Source: Burkholderiaceae bacterium (GTDB lineage Bacteria > Pseudomonadota > Gammaproteobacteria > Burkholderiales > Burkholderiaceae_C). From it: a stretch of DNA of 64,000 nucleotides. This document shows, in pieces, positions 35,415-41,863 of the stretch (its first letter is position 1; each line of letters opens with the position of its first letter). The position numbers and the translations under genes were made by a program. The DNA lies in the NCBI GenBank assembly GCA_016790575.1, contig JAEUOU010000003.1:1-64000 (forward strand), in the 5' to 3' direction. The notes below the pieces were generated by a model. The model was not told the origin of the DNA and ran no database searches. It worked only from the letters and a program-made list of their open reading frames with translations.

Positions 35415-36704
35415 TTATCGAGGCGCGGAGGCCGGCTGCGCCGCCAGCGTGAGCCGTGTGGGCAATGCCAGCGTCACCAGCCAGCAGACCAGCAACATCA
35501 GCGCGGATCCGGTCAGGGCAGCCAGCAGCCCGCCCCATTGGTAGAGCAGTCCCGACAGCAAGGTGCCGATAAACCGGCCCAGCGCGTTCGCGGCGTAATA
35601 AAAGCCCACGTCCTCGGCCGCTTTTTCGCTGCCGGCATAGGCCAGGATGAGGTAGGAATGCACCGACGAGTTGATGGCAAAGGCGAAGCCGAACAAGCCC
35701 AGCCCGCCGACCACCCACCACTGCAGATTGGGCAACTCCAGCAGCACGGCCGCCGCGATGCCCACCGGAATCAACGCCAGCACCAGCGACCAGGTTCGCG
35801 CCGCCGGAACCTCCGCGCTCAGGCCGTCTGGGCTGCGCCGCACGATGTTGGGCGCCAGCGCCTGCACCAGGCCGTAGCCGATGGTCCAGGCCGCCAGAAA
35901 GCCGCCCACCATGGTGAAAGTCCAGCCTTGGGAGTACAGGAACACCGGCACCCCGACCACAAACCAGACGTCGCGCGCACCAAACAGTGCCACCCGTGCG
36001 GCGGCGAGGTAGTTGATGCCGGCGCTCTTGGCAAACAGTTCCCTGGCAGACTTCGACGCCTTCGCCTTGCCCATCATCGAGGGTACGGACAGCACCACCC
36101 CGGCGAGCACCAGCAACAGCAGCCCGGCCATGGCCCAGAGCGAATGCTGAAAGCCCAGTGTCTGCAGCATCACGCCACCGAGAAAAAAGCCCAGACCCTT
36201 CATGGCATTTTTGCTGCCGGTGAACCAGGCCACCCACTTGAAGAGCTGGTTGTTGCCGCCGTCTTGGGCCTTGGCCTGTGTCTGGGTGATCTTGATCGCC
36301 GACTTGCTGGCCGTTTTGGTCAGGTCCTTGGCCACACCGCAGATGCCCTGCGCCAGCACCACCCAGGCCACCGACATCGCCGCCGTCCAGGCCGGGTTGA
36401 GCAGCGAGAGCAGGGTGAAACCGGTGATCTGCGTGACCAGACCCACGGTCAGCATGCGCTGGATGCCGTAGCGCGTGGCGAGCCAGCCGCCGATCAGGTT
36501 GGCCAGCACGCCGGCCGCTTCGTAAAGCAGAAACAGGAAGGCCAGCGTGAAGGGCGAATATCCCAGCTTGTAGAAATGCAGCAGCACCAGCATGCGCAGT
36601 GCGCCGTCGGTGAGCGTGAAGCCCCAATAGGCGGCCGTGACGATGGCGTAGTTGCGCACCGCGTGACCCGCGCTGGCGCCTGGGGGCGGCGTCGTGGCAG
36701 TCAT
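35415..36704 (-). CDS. arsJ: ArsJ, MFS exporter of 1-arseno-3-phosphoglycerate
   Basis: 429 residues with about 11-12 helices and the distinctive N-terminus Asn-Tyr-Ala-Ile-Val-Thr-Ala-Ala-Tyr-Trp-Gly-Phe-Thr-Leu-Thr-Asp-Gly. ArsJ works with an arsenic-inducible glyceraldehyde-3-phosphate dehydrogenase that makes the unstable 1-arseno-3-phosphoglycerate; export followed by breakdown gives net As(V) efflux. The start overlaps the gapdh stop by one base (TGATG), the expected partnership. Confidence 0.93.
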   Translation of the reverse strand: MTATTPPPGASAGHAVRNYAIVTAAYWGFTLTDGALRMLVLLHFYKLGYSPFTLAFLFLLYEAAGVLANLIGGWLATRYGIQRMLTVGLVTQITGFTLLSLLNPAWTAAMSVAWVVLAQGICGVAKDLTKTASKSAIKITQTQAKAQDGGNNQLFKWVAWFTGSKNAMKGLGFFLGGVMLQTLGFQHSLWAMAGLLLLVLAGVVLSVPSMMGKAKASKSARELFAKSAGINYLAAARVALFGARDVWFVVGVPVFLYSQGWTFTMVGGFLAAWTIGYGLVQALAPNIVRRSPDGLSAEVPAARTWSLVLALIPVGIAAAVLLELPNLQWWVVGGLGLFGFAFAINSSVHSYLILAYAGSEKAAEDVGFYYAANALGRFIGTLLSGLLYQWGGLLAALTGSALMLLVCWLVTLALPTRLTLAAQPASAPR

Positions 36705-37747
36705 CAGATCCCGGCGGTCTGCAGATGGCAGGCCAGATCGACCATGCGGGTGGCGTAGCCCATTTCGTTGTCGTACCAGGCATAGACCTTGAGCAGCGTG
36801 CCGTCGGTCACCATGGTGGACAAGCCATCGACGATGGAACTGCGCGTGTCGCGGGCGTAATCGGCGCTGACCAGCGGGCGGGACTCGTAGCCCAGAATGC
36901 CGGCCAGCGGTCCGTTCGCGGCGGCTTCAAACAGCGCGTTCACTTCCTCGGCCGTCGTGGCCCGGTGGAGTTCGAACACACAGTCGGTCAGCGAGGCGTT
37001 GAGCGCCGGCACCCGCACCGCGTGGCCATTGAGTTTGCCCTTGAGCTCCGGATAGATCAGCGCAATGGCGGTGGCGCTGCCGGTGGTGGTGGGCGCCATG
37101 TTCACCATGGCACTGCGGGCGCGGCGAAGGTCTTTGTGCGGCGCGTCCACCACCAGGTTGGTGTTGGTGGGGTTGTGCAGGGTGGTGATCTGGCCGTGGC
37201 GGATGCCGATGGCTTCGTGCACCACCTTCACCACCGGGGCCAGGCAGTTGGTGGTGCAGCTGGCGGCAGTGACGATGCGGTCGCGCGCCGGGTTATACAG
37301 ATGCTCGTTGACGCCGACCACGATGTTCAGCACATCACCCACCTTCACCGGTGCGGCCACGATCACGCGCTTGGCACCCCGGTCCAGGTGGCCTTGCAGG
37401 GTCTCGGGCGTGAGGAACTTGCCGGTGCATTCCAGCACCACATCCACGCCCAGATCGCCCCAGGGGATCTCGCCCGCGGTGGCATGTTCGCTGAACGACA
37501 GGCGGCGCCCGTCGATGCCAATGGCGTCACTGCCCTCGGCGGCAATACTGGCGCGCCATTTGCCTTGCACTGTGTCAAACGCCAGCAGGTGGGCGGTGGC
37601 GGCGGCGCCACCCTTGATTTCATTGAGGTGGACCACCTCCAGGCGGTTGCCCGCGCGCGGATCGGAGGCTTCCCGCTCGATGGCGCCACAGGCCGCGCGG
37701 AGGGCCAGTCGTCCCATGCGGCCCATGCCGTTGATACCCACTTTCAT
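36704..37747 (-). CDS. gapdh: Arsenic-associated glyceraldehyde-3-phosphate dehydrogenase
   Basis: 347 residues. The NAD fold begins [11 protein letters not shown], and the active site is [11 protein letters not shown]. Trp-Tyr-Asp-Asn-Glu-Met-Gly-Tyr near the end is the standard GAPDH tail motif. The Gly-Met-Gly variation in the N-terminal motif and coupling with arsJ mark it as the resistance paralogue rather than the glycolytic enzyme; it arsenylates glyceraldehyde-3-phosphate. A perfect TTCAAT-N4-ATTGAA palindrome 20 bp upstream suggests that it has its own ArsR-controlled promoter. Confidence 0.92.
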   Translation of the reverse strand: MKVGINGMGRMGRLALRAACGAIEREASDPRAGNRLEVVHLNEIKGGAAATAHLLAFDTVQGKWRASIAAEGSDAIGIDGRRLSFSEHATAGEIPWGDLGVDVVLECTGKFLTPETLQGHLDRGAKRVIVAAPVKVGDVLNIVVGVNEHLYNPARDRIVTAASCTTNCLAPVVKVVHEAIGIRHGQITTLHNPTNTNLVVDAPHKDLRRARSAMVNMAPTTTGSATAIALIYPELKGKLNGHAVRVPALNASLTDCVFELHRATTAEEVNALFEAAANGPLAGILGYESRPLVSADYARDTRSSIVDGLSTMVTDGTLLKVYAWYDNEMGYATRMVDLACHLQTAGI

Positions 37748-37766
37748 GGTGTTGACTCGCTATATG

Positions 37767-37782
37767 TTCAATGAAAATTGAA
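37767..37782. promoter_or_regulatory. Candidate ArsR operator upstream of gapdh-arsJ
   Basis: TTCAAT-GAAA-ATTGAA is a perfect 6-bp inverted repeat with a 4-base spacer. The same half-sites occur upstream of arsR. It lies 20 bp before the gapdh start, where bound repressor would block the promoter. Confidence 0.65.
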
Positions 37783-37865
37783 TTGTCAGCCGGGCATGTG
37801 ACAGTGGTGTGACAGAAATGCGGTGGTTCGCGCGGGTCGGCGAACCGAACCGGCCGCCCTTGTGC

Positions 37866-38366
37866 TTACCCGCAGCAGCGTGACTGGGCTCGGTCCAACG
37901 GTGTGGCGCTGGGCGCGCAGCAGGTCTGCGCTGTCGACGACGGGGCTGTCACGGGTGTGCAGCAGGCGCTGGCCGAGGTCGAGCCGGGGCCTTCACGGAA
38001 GACCGGGATGCTGTCGAGTGTCTGGAACTGCTCCCAGGCGATACCTTGGGGGTCGGTCACCCAGTATTTGTCGCTACGGGCGTAGCAGCAGGTGGTTTCA
38101 CCTTCGTCCAGCAAAGCCAGGTCGGCGGCGCGGGCGCCCGCCTTGAGGGCCTGCAGGTCATCGGCGGAATCGACCTGCAGGCCCAGATGGTCCAGCCCGG
38201 TGCTTGCGCCACGGGTGGAGATGGCAAAGTTGACGGGTGGGTCTGCCAGCATCCATTTGGCGTAGTCGGTTTCGGTGCGGGTGGGCTCCTGGCCAAACAG
38301 GGCGCTGTAGAAGCTGATGTTTTTTGCCAGGTCGGTCACATGCAGATGGACGTGAAAACGCTTCAT
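37866..38366 (-). CDS. arsI: ArsI-type C-As lyase (VOC family) with cysteine-rich tail
   Basis: 166 residues. ArsI is a non-heme iron dioxygenase that breaks the carbon-arsenic bond of trivalent organoarsenicals. Residues ~1-130 match the family: Arg-Phe-His-Val-His-Leu near the start, Asp-Tyr-Ala-Lys-Trp-Met-Leu, Asp-His-Leu-Gly, and the substrate-binding pair Cys93-Cys94 in Thr-Cys-Cys-Tyr-Ala-Arg-Ser-Asp-Lys-Tyr-Trp-Val-Thr-Asp-Pro. The last ~33 residues form a Ser/Thr/Ala-rich tail with three Cys-Cys pairs, which could hold arsenic. It lies 47 bp after arsR, and a 118-bp gap with an operator separates it from gapdh. Confidence 0.88.
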   Translation of the reverse strand: MKRFHVHLHVTDLAKNISFYSALFGQEPTRTETDYAKWMLADPPVNFAISTRGASTGLDHLGLQVDSADDLQALKAGARAADLALLDEGETTCCYARSDKYWVTDPQGIAWEQFQTLDSIPVFREGPGSTSASACCTPVTAPSSTAQTCCAPSATPLDRAQSRCCG

Positions 38367-38413
38367 GGGGGACTCCAGTGGGTGAGGGGTGTGAGTGGGC
38401 GAAGGGGCGGCAA

Positions 38414-38785
38414 TCAGCACGTACTGCATGCCGGCGCGGGAGCCACGGCGCAGGCGCTGCCTTCGCAGCAGTTGCGCGTCAGGTAATCCAGCAGTTCGCG
38501 CATGCGGGAGAACTCGGCGCGATAGATCAGGTTGCGTCCTCGGGCTTCGGTGCTGACCAGGCCGCAATGGGCCAGTTCCTTCAGGTGAAAGGACAGGGCG
38601 CTGGGCGCCAGTTCGAGTGTGGTCGACAAGGCGCCCGGCGTCAGCCCCTGCGGTCCGGCAACGACCAGGGCCCGAAAAGCGCGAAGCCGGTGCGGCTGCG
38701 CCAGGGCCGCCAGCGCATGCAGAACACGGTTTTCCGATTCGGCGTCGTGATCGACGCTCGGAGAGTCTGGTGAGGCGAGGTTCAT
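38414..38785 (-). CDS. arsR: ArsR-family arsenic-responsive repressor
   Basis: 123 residues. A winged helix-turn-helix (about 25-95; Pro-Ser-Ala-Leu-Ser-Phe-His-Leu-Lys-Glu-Leu is the recognition region) is followed by Cys106-Cys107-Glu-Gly-Ser-Ala-Cys112, an arsenite site placed at the C-terminus as in Acidithiobacillus-type ArsR, rather than in the DNA-binding helix as in plasmid R773 ArsR. Two more cysteines close the protein. It is the first gene of the minus-strand ars operon and its promoter region contains matching inverted half-sites, so it should repress itself and be released by As(III) or organoarsenicals. Confidence 0.93.
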   Translation of the reverse strand: MNLASPDSPSVDHDAESENRVLHALAALAQPHRLRAFRALVVAGPQGLTPGALSTTLELAPSALSFHLKELAHCGLVSTEARGRNLIYRAEFSRMRELLDYLTRNCCEGSACAVAPAPACSTC

Positions 38786-38787
38786 GC

Positions 38788-38811
38788 TTCAATCTTACAA
38801 GAAATATTGAA
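38788..38811. promoter_or_regulatory. Candidate ArsR operator and promoter region of arsR
   Basis: TTCAAT at 38788 and ATTGAA at 38806 form an inverted repeat with a 12-base spacer just upstream of the arsR start codon. The region is AT-rich. The half-sites equal those of the gapdh site, but the spacing differs (12 against 4). Confidence 0.6.
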
Positions 38812-38859
38812 ATATAGCGAATTCCCCGCACCGACGTGGGCCCTGGCGATTCAATAGGT

Positions 38860-38891
38860 ATAGCAAGAAACGACGTTTTCACGCTGGGTAT
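38860..38891 (+). repeat. 32-bp dispersed repeat, copy 8 (divergent arsR/olsB region)
   Basis: Matches the majority sequence at 29 of 32 positions. It lies between the arsR operator and the Pho box of olsB, so it sits in a region where two divergent regulons meet. Confidence 0.9.
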
Positions 38892-38924
38892 CGGTATAAA
38901 TCGTTTCACAAATTCGACTTGATG

Positions 38925-38942
38925 CTGCCATGAAGCCGTCAC
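38925..38942 (+). promoter_or_regulatory. Pho box upstream of olsB operon
   Basis: CTGCCA at 38925 and CCGTCA at 38936 are two PhoB half-sites spaced exactly 11 bp, joined by TGAAG; 14 of 18 positions agree with the classical CTGTCATAAATCTGTCAC. It ends 46 bp before the olsB ATG. Confidence 0.65.
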
Positions 38943-38988
38943 CGTCGCTTGGGAAGCTCCACGCATCTCAGCAATCAGGAGCAAAACC

Positions 38989-39831
38989 ATGAAAGAACTG
39001 CCAAATCCGACCTTTGCCTTGTCGCCGGTCGCCTTGCCACGGGGGTCACTTCATCCGGGGGGCATCGAGATGGGCGCGCAGCAGCCTGGTCAGAGCGCGC
39101 GCGGCGGCCTTTCAGTGGCGTGGGCGCGCCACCAGGACGAGGTCCGGGCCGCACAACGGCTGAGATACGCGGTGTTTGCCGGCGAAATGGGAGCGCGTCT
39201 GCCGGCCACGATTCCCGGCCATGACATCGACCTGTTTGACGACTTCTGTGAGCACCTTCTGGTGCGCGATGAAACCTCGGGCGAGGTGATCGGAACCTAC
39301 CGCGTTCTCACCCCGGTGCAGGCCCGGCGCGTGGGCAGCACCTACAGCGACACCGAATTCGATCTGACGCGCCTGCGCAGCCTGCGTCCGCGCATGGTCG
39401 AACTCGGTCGAAGCTGCGTTCACGCCGACTTCCGCCACGGCGGGGTGATCATGGCGTTGTGGACCGCGCTCGGCGAATTCATGGTGCGCAACGATCTGGA
39501 CACCATGATCGGCTGCGCGAGCATTCCGATGATGCACAACGGAGTGCTCAATGGCGATGCCGCTGCAAGCATCTGGCGTCAGGTCAGCCAGACCCATCTG
39601 GCGCCCATCGAGCACCGCGTTTTGCCCCGGCTGCCGTTGCCGGTGGAGCAGCTCGATGGCAGTCTGTCCATTGAGCCGCCGGCGCTGATCAAAGGCTATC
39701 TGCGCTTGGGTGCCAAGGTGCTCGGTGCGCCGGCCTGGGATCCAGACTTCAACTCGGCCGACTTGCCCATCCTCATGCGCTTGCAAGACCTGCATCCACG
39801 CTATCGCAAGCACTTCCTGGGGGGCGTGTGA
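38989..39831 (+). CDS. olsB: OlsB-like ornithine-lipid N-acyltransferase (GNAT)
   Basis: 280 residues. OlsB adds a 3-hydroxyacyl chain to ornithine, the first step of phosphorus-free ornithine lipid synthesis. The body of the family is visible: Ala-Gln-Arg-Leu-Arg-Tyr-Ala-Val-Phe-Ala, Glu-Leu-Gly-Arg-Ser-Cys-Val-His, and Met-Ile-Gly-Cys-Ala-Ser-Ile-Pro. The first ~35 residues are low-similarity, so an internal start is possible, but this ATG follows CAGGAG. It overlaps the next gene by 4 bp (GTGA). No olsA (second acyltransferase) is in the window. A Pho box precedes it. Confidence 0.85.
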   Translation: MKELPNPTFALSPVALPRGSLHPGGIEMGAQQPGQSARGGLSVAWARHQDEVRAAQRLRYAVFAGEMGARLPATIPGHDIDLFDDFCEHLLVRDETSGEVIGTYRVLTPVQARRVGSTYSDTEFDLTRLRSLRPRMVELGRSCVHADFRHGGVIMALWTALGEFMVRNDLDTMIGCASIPMMHNGVLNGDAAASIWRQVSQTHLAPIEHRVLPRLPLPVEQLDGSLSIEPPALIKGYLRLGAKVLGAPAWDPDFNSADLPILMRLQDLHPRYRKHFLGGV

Positions 39832-40757
39832 GCCTGACGCAGGGTGTGTCTGGTGCTGTGCTGTGGCGCACCAACATGCCGTCGCCCGCAGCCGGACCGG
39901 CGGCCGTCACGGCGGGCTGGTCCGGCCAGAGCCCGCAATCGGAGGACGAGGAAGCGGAGCGCGGTGACCGCCGCGTGCGCGCGGTATTCATTTCAGACCT
40001 GCATCTGGGCACCCCGGGTTGCCAGGCGGGCGCGCTGCTGGAGTTCCTCAAGGCCTATCCCAGTGACACCTTGTACCTGGTGGGCGACATCATTGACGGC
40101 TGGCAACTCAAGCGGCGCTGGTTCTGGCCGCAAACGCACAACGATGTGGTCCAGAAGGTGTTGCGTCAGGCCCGCAAAGGCTGTCGGGTGGTTTTCGTTC
40201 CGGGCAACCATGACGAGTTTGCCCGCGCTTTCGTCGGCCATTCGTTCGGAGGGGTCGAAGTGGTGGCTGATGCGGTGCACACCACCGCCGATGGCCGGCG
40301 CCTGTGGGTCATCCACGGGGACCAGTTCGACGGCGTGGTGCAATGCGCTCGCTGGCTGGCGGTGGTGGGTGACAACCTCTACGAGTTCACACTCCGCCTG
40401 AACCGGCACCTCAACCGCTGGCGCACCCGGATGGGGCTGCCATACTGGTCGCTGTCGGCCTATCTCAAGCACAAGGTGAAAAAAGCCATCAATTACGTGA
40501 CGTCGTTCGAGGAGGCGGTCGCCCACGAGGCGCGTCGCCAGGGACTGGACGGCGTGGTCTGTGGCCATATTCACCGCGCCGAAATGCGCCTCATCGGTGG
40601 CGTGCTCTATTGCAATGACGGCGACTGGGTCGAAAGCCGAACGGCACTGGTCGAGCATCGCGACGGGCGACTTGAAGTCGTGCACTGGGGCGTGAACTCT
40701 ACCGGTATCGCAAGGTCGGAAACCCGTTCGGACCCGGTTTCCGTGACCCTGCCATGA
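39828..40757 (+). CDS. LpxH/PlcP-like metallophosphoesterase
   Basis: 309 residues. All calcineurin-type metal motifs are present: Ser-Asp-Leu-His-Leu-Gly, Val-Gly-Asp-Ile-Ile-Asp-Gly-Trp, Pro-Gly-Asn-His-Asp-Glu, His-Gly-Asp-Gln-Phe-Asp and Gly-His-Ile-His-Arg-Ala-Glu. The family is usually annotated as UDP-2,3-diacylglucosamine hydrolase, but relatives beside a glycosyltransferase are PlcP, a phospholipase C that turns phospholipids into diacylglycerol in phosphate starvation. Its place between olsB and a glycosyltransferase, behind a Pho box, favours PlcP. The start is GTG at 39828, overlapping olsB; an ATG 48 bp further in is an alternative. It overlaps the next gene by 4 bp. Confidence 0.82.
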   Translation: MSLTQGVSGAVLWRTNMPSPAAGPAAVTAGWSGQSPQSEDEEAERGDRRVRAVFISDLHLGTPGCQAGALLEFLKAYPSDTLYLVGDIIDGWQLKRRWFWPQTHNDVVQKVLRQARKGCRVVFVPGNHDEFARAFVGHSFGGVEVVADAVHTTADGRRLWVIHGDQFDGVVQCARWLAVVGDNLYEFTLRLNRHLNRWRTRMGLPYWSLSAYLKHKVKKAINYVTSFEEAVAHEARRQGLDGVVCGHIHRAEMRLIGGVLYCNDGDWVESRTALVEHRDGRLEVVHWGVNSTGIARSETRSDPVSVTLP

Positions 40758-41824
40758 GGATCGCACTGATCACCGATGCGTGGACGCCCCAGGTCAACGG
40801 CGTCGTGACGACCCTGGTCGAACTGGTTCCCGAGCTGTTGTCGCGGGGTCACGAGGTGTTGGTTCAGCATCCGGGCCTGTACCGCACACGGCCCTGCCCG
40901 GGCTACCCTGGTATTGATCTGGCGGTCCGTCCGGCCCGTGCGCTTGCTGCGGCGCTGGATCGCTTTGTACCGGATGCCGTACATATCGCCACGGAGGGTC
41001 CGCTGGGCTGGGCGGCACGCCGATACTGCCAGCGTGGTGGCTTGGCCTTCAGTACCGCATTTCACACCAAGTTTCCGGAGATTCTCCAGTCTGCGACCGG
41101 GCTGCCACTGGGGCTGGGTTATGCGGTTTTCCGGCATTTCCACCGGCCGGCGTCTGCGGTGATGTTGCCGACCCAAGGCGTGTTGCGCATGCTGGACGCG
41201 CGTGGTTTTCGCAATCTGCGCGGCTGGACCCACGGTGTGGACACCCGCCTGTTCCGGTACGTGGACTACCCGGTCCGCTTTGACGGGTTGGGGGACCTTC
41301 CGCGGCCCGTGTCGCTGTACGTCGGGCGGGTGTCGTACGAGAAGAATATCGAGGCTTTTCTGGCCCTCAACGTGCCGGGAACCAAGGTGGTCTGTGGGGT
41401 CGGCCCCGTGCTCGATAGCCTGCGCGAGCGACATCCGCAGGTGCGATGGCTGGGCGTGTTGCCCCGCGAGGAACTGGCCCGCCTGTATGCGAGCGCGGAC
41501 GTTTTCGTGTTTCCCAGCCGCGCCGACACCTTCGGGCTGGTGATGCTGGAAGCGATGGCCACCGGGACCCCCGTTGCGGCGTTTCCGGTGGACGGGCCCA
41601 CGGAAGTTCTGGGTGCGCCGGACGGCGTGCGGGGTGGGGCGCTGCACACCGATCTGGGTGTTGCGTGGGAGCGCGCCAGGCGGGTGCCACGGTCGCAAGC
41701 CCGGGCCCGGGCACTGGATTTCAGCTGGTCGGAAACCGCCCGCCTGTTCGAGTCCCATCTTGTGCCCGCTCGCGCACGATCGGCCCATGGCATGACCTGT
41801 GTCATGAAACATTCACGGGAATAA
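40754..41824 (+). CDS. GT4-family glycosyltransferase, possible diacylglycerol glycosyltransferase
   Basis: 356 residues with the GT-B layout: N-terminal Thr-Asp-Ala-Trp-Thr-Pro-Gln-Val-Asn-Gly-Val-Val-Thr-Thr, the acceptor/donor interface Thr-Glu-Gly-Pro-Leu-Gly, Tyr-Val-Gly-Arg-Val-Ser-Tyr-Glu-Lys-Asn, and the donor motif Pro-Ser-Arg-Ala-Asp-Thr-Phe-Gly-Leu-Val-Met-Leu-Glu-Ala. The related Agt enzymes glycosylate diacylglycerol released by PlcP. The 4-bp overlap with the phosphoesterase gene supports a shared pathway. The 3' end of the gene contains the Pho box of ppk. Confidence 0.83.
   Translation: MRIALITDAWTPQVNGVVTTLVELVPELLSRGHEVLVQHPGLYRTRPCPGYPGIDLAVRPARALAAALDRFVPDAVHIATEGPLGWAARRYCQRGGLAFSTAFHTKFPEILQSATGLPLGLGYAVFRHFHRPASAVMLPTQGVLRMLDARGFRNLRGWTHGVDTRLFRYVDYPVRFDGLGDLPRPVSLYVGRVSYEKNIEAFLALNVPGTKVVCGVGPVLDSLRERHPQVRWLGVLPREELARLYASADVFVFPSRADTFGLVMLEAMATGTPVAAFPVDGPTEVLGAPDGVRGGALHTDLGVAWERARRVPRSQARARALDFSWSETARLFESHLVPARARSAHGMTCVMKHSRE
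41799..41816 (+). promoter_or_regulatory. Pho box upstream of ppk
   Basis: GTGTCATGAAACATTCAC agrees with the PhoB consensus at about 13-14 of 18 positions, with half-sites 11 bp apart. It lies inside the end of the glycosyltransferase gene, 47 bp before the ppk ATG. A lone TTGTCATGAAA half-site follows at 41833. Confidence 0.5.
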
Positions 41825-41863
41825 TCAACAATTTGTCATGAAATCGAAACGTTTTCGCTGTTC

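Noticed and set aside
39828-40757. Annotating the phosphoesterase simply as LpxH
   Set aside because: Motifs cannot separate LpxH from PlcP, and the operon partners and Pho box point to lipid remodelling; therefore no gene symbol was given.
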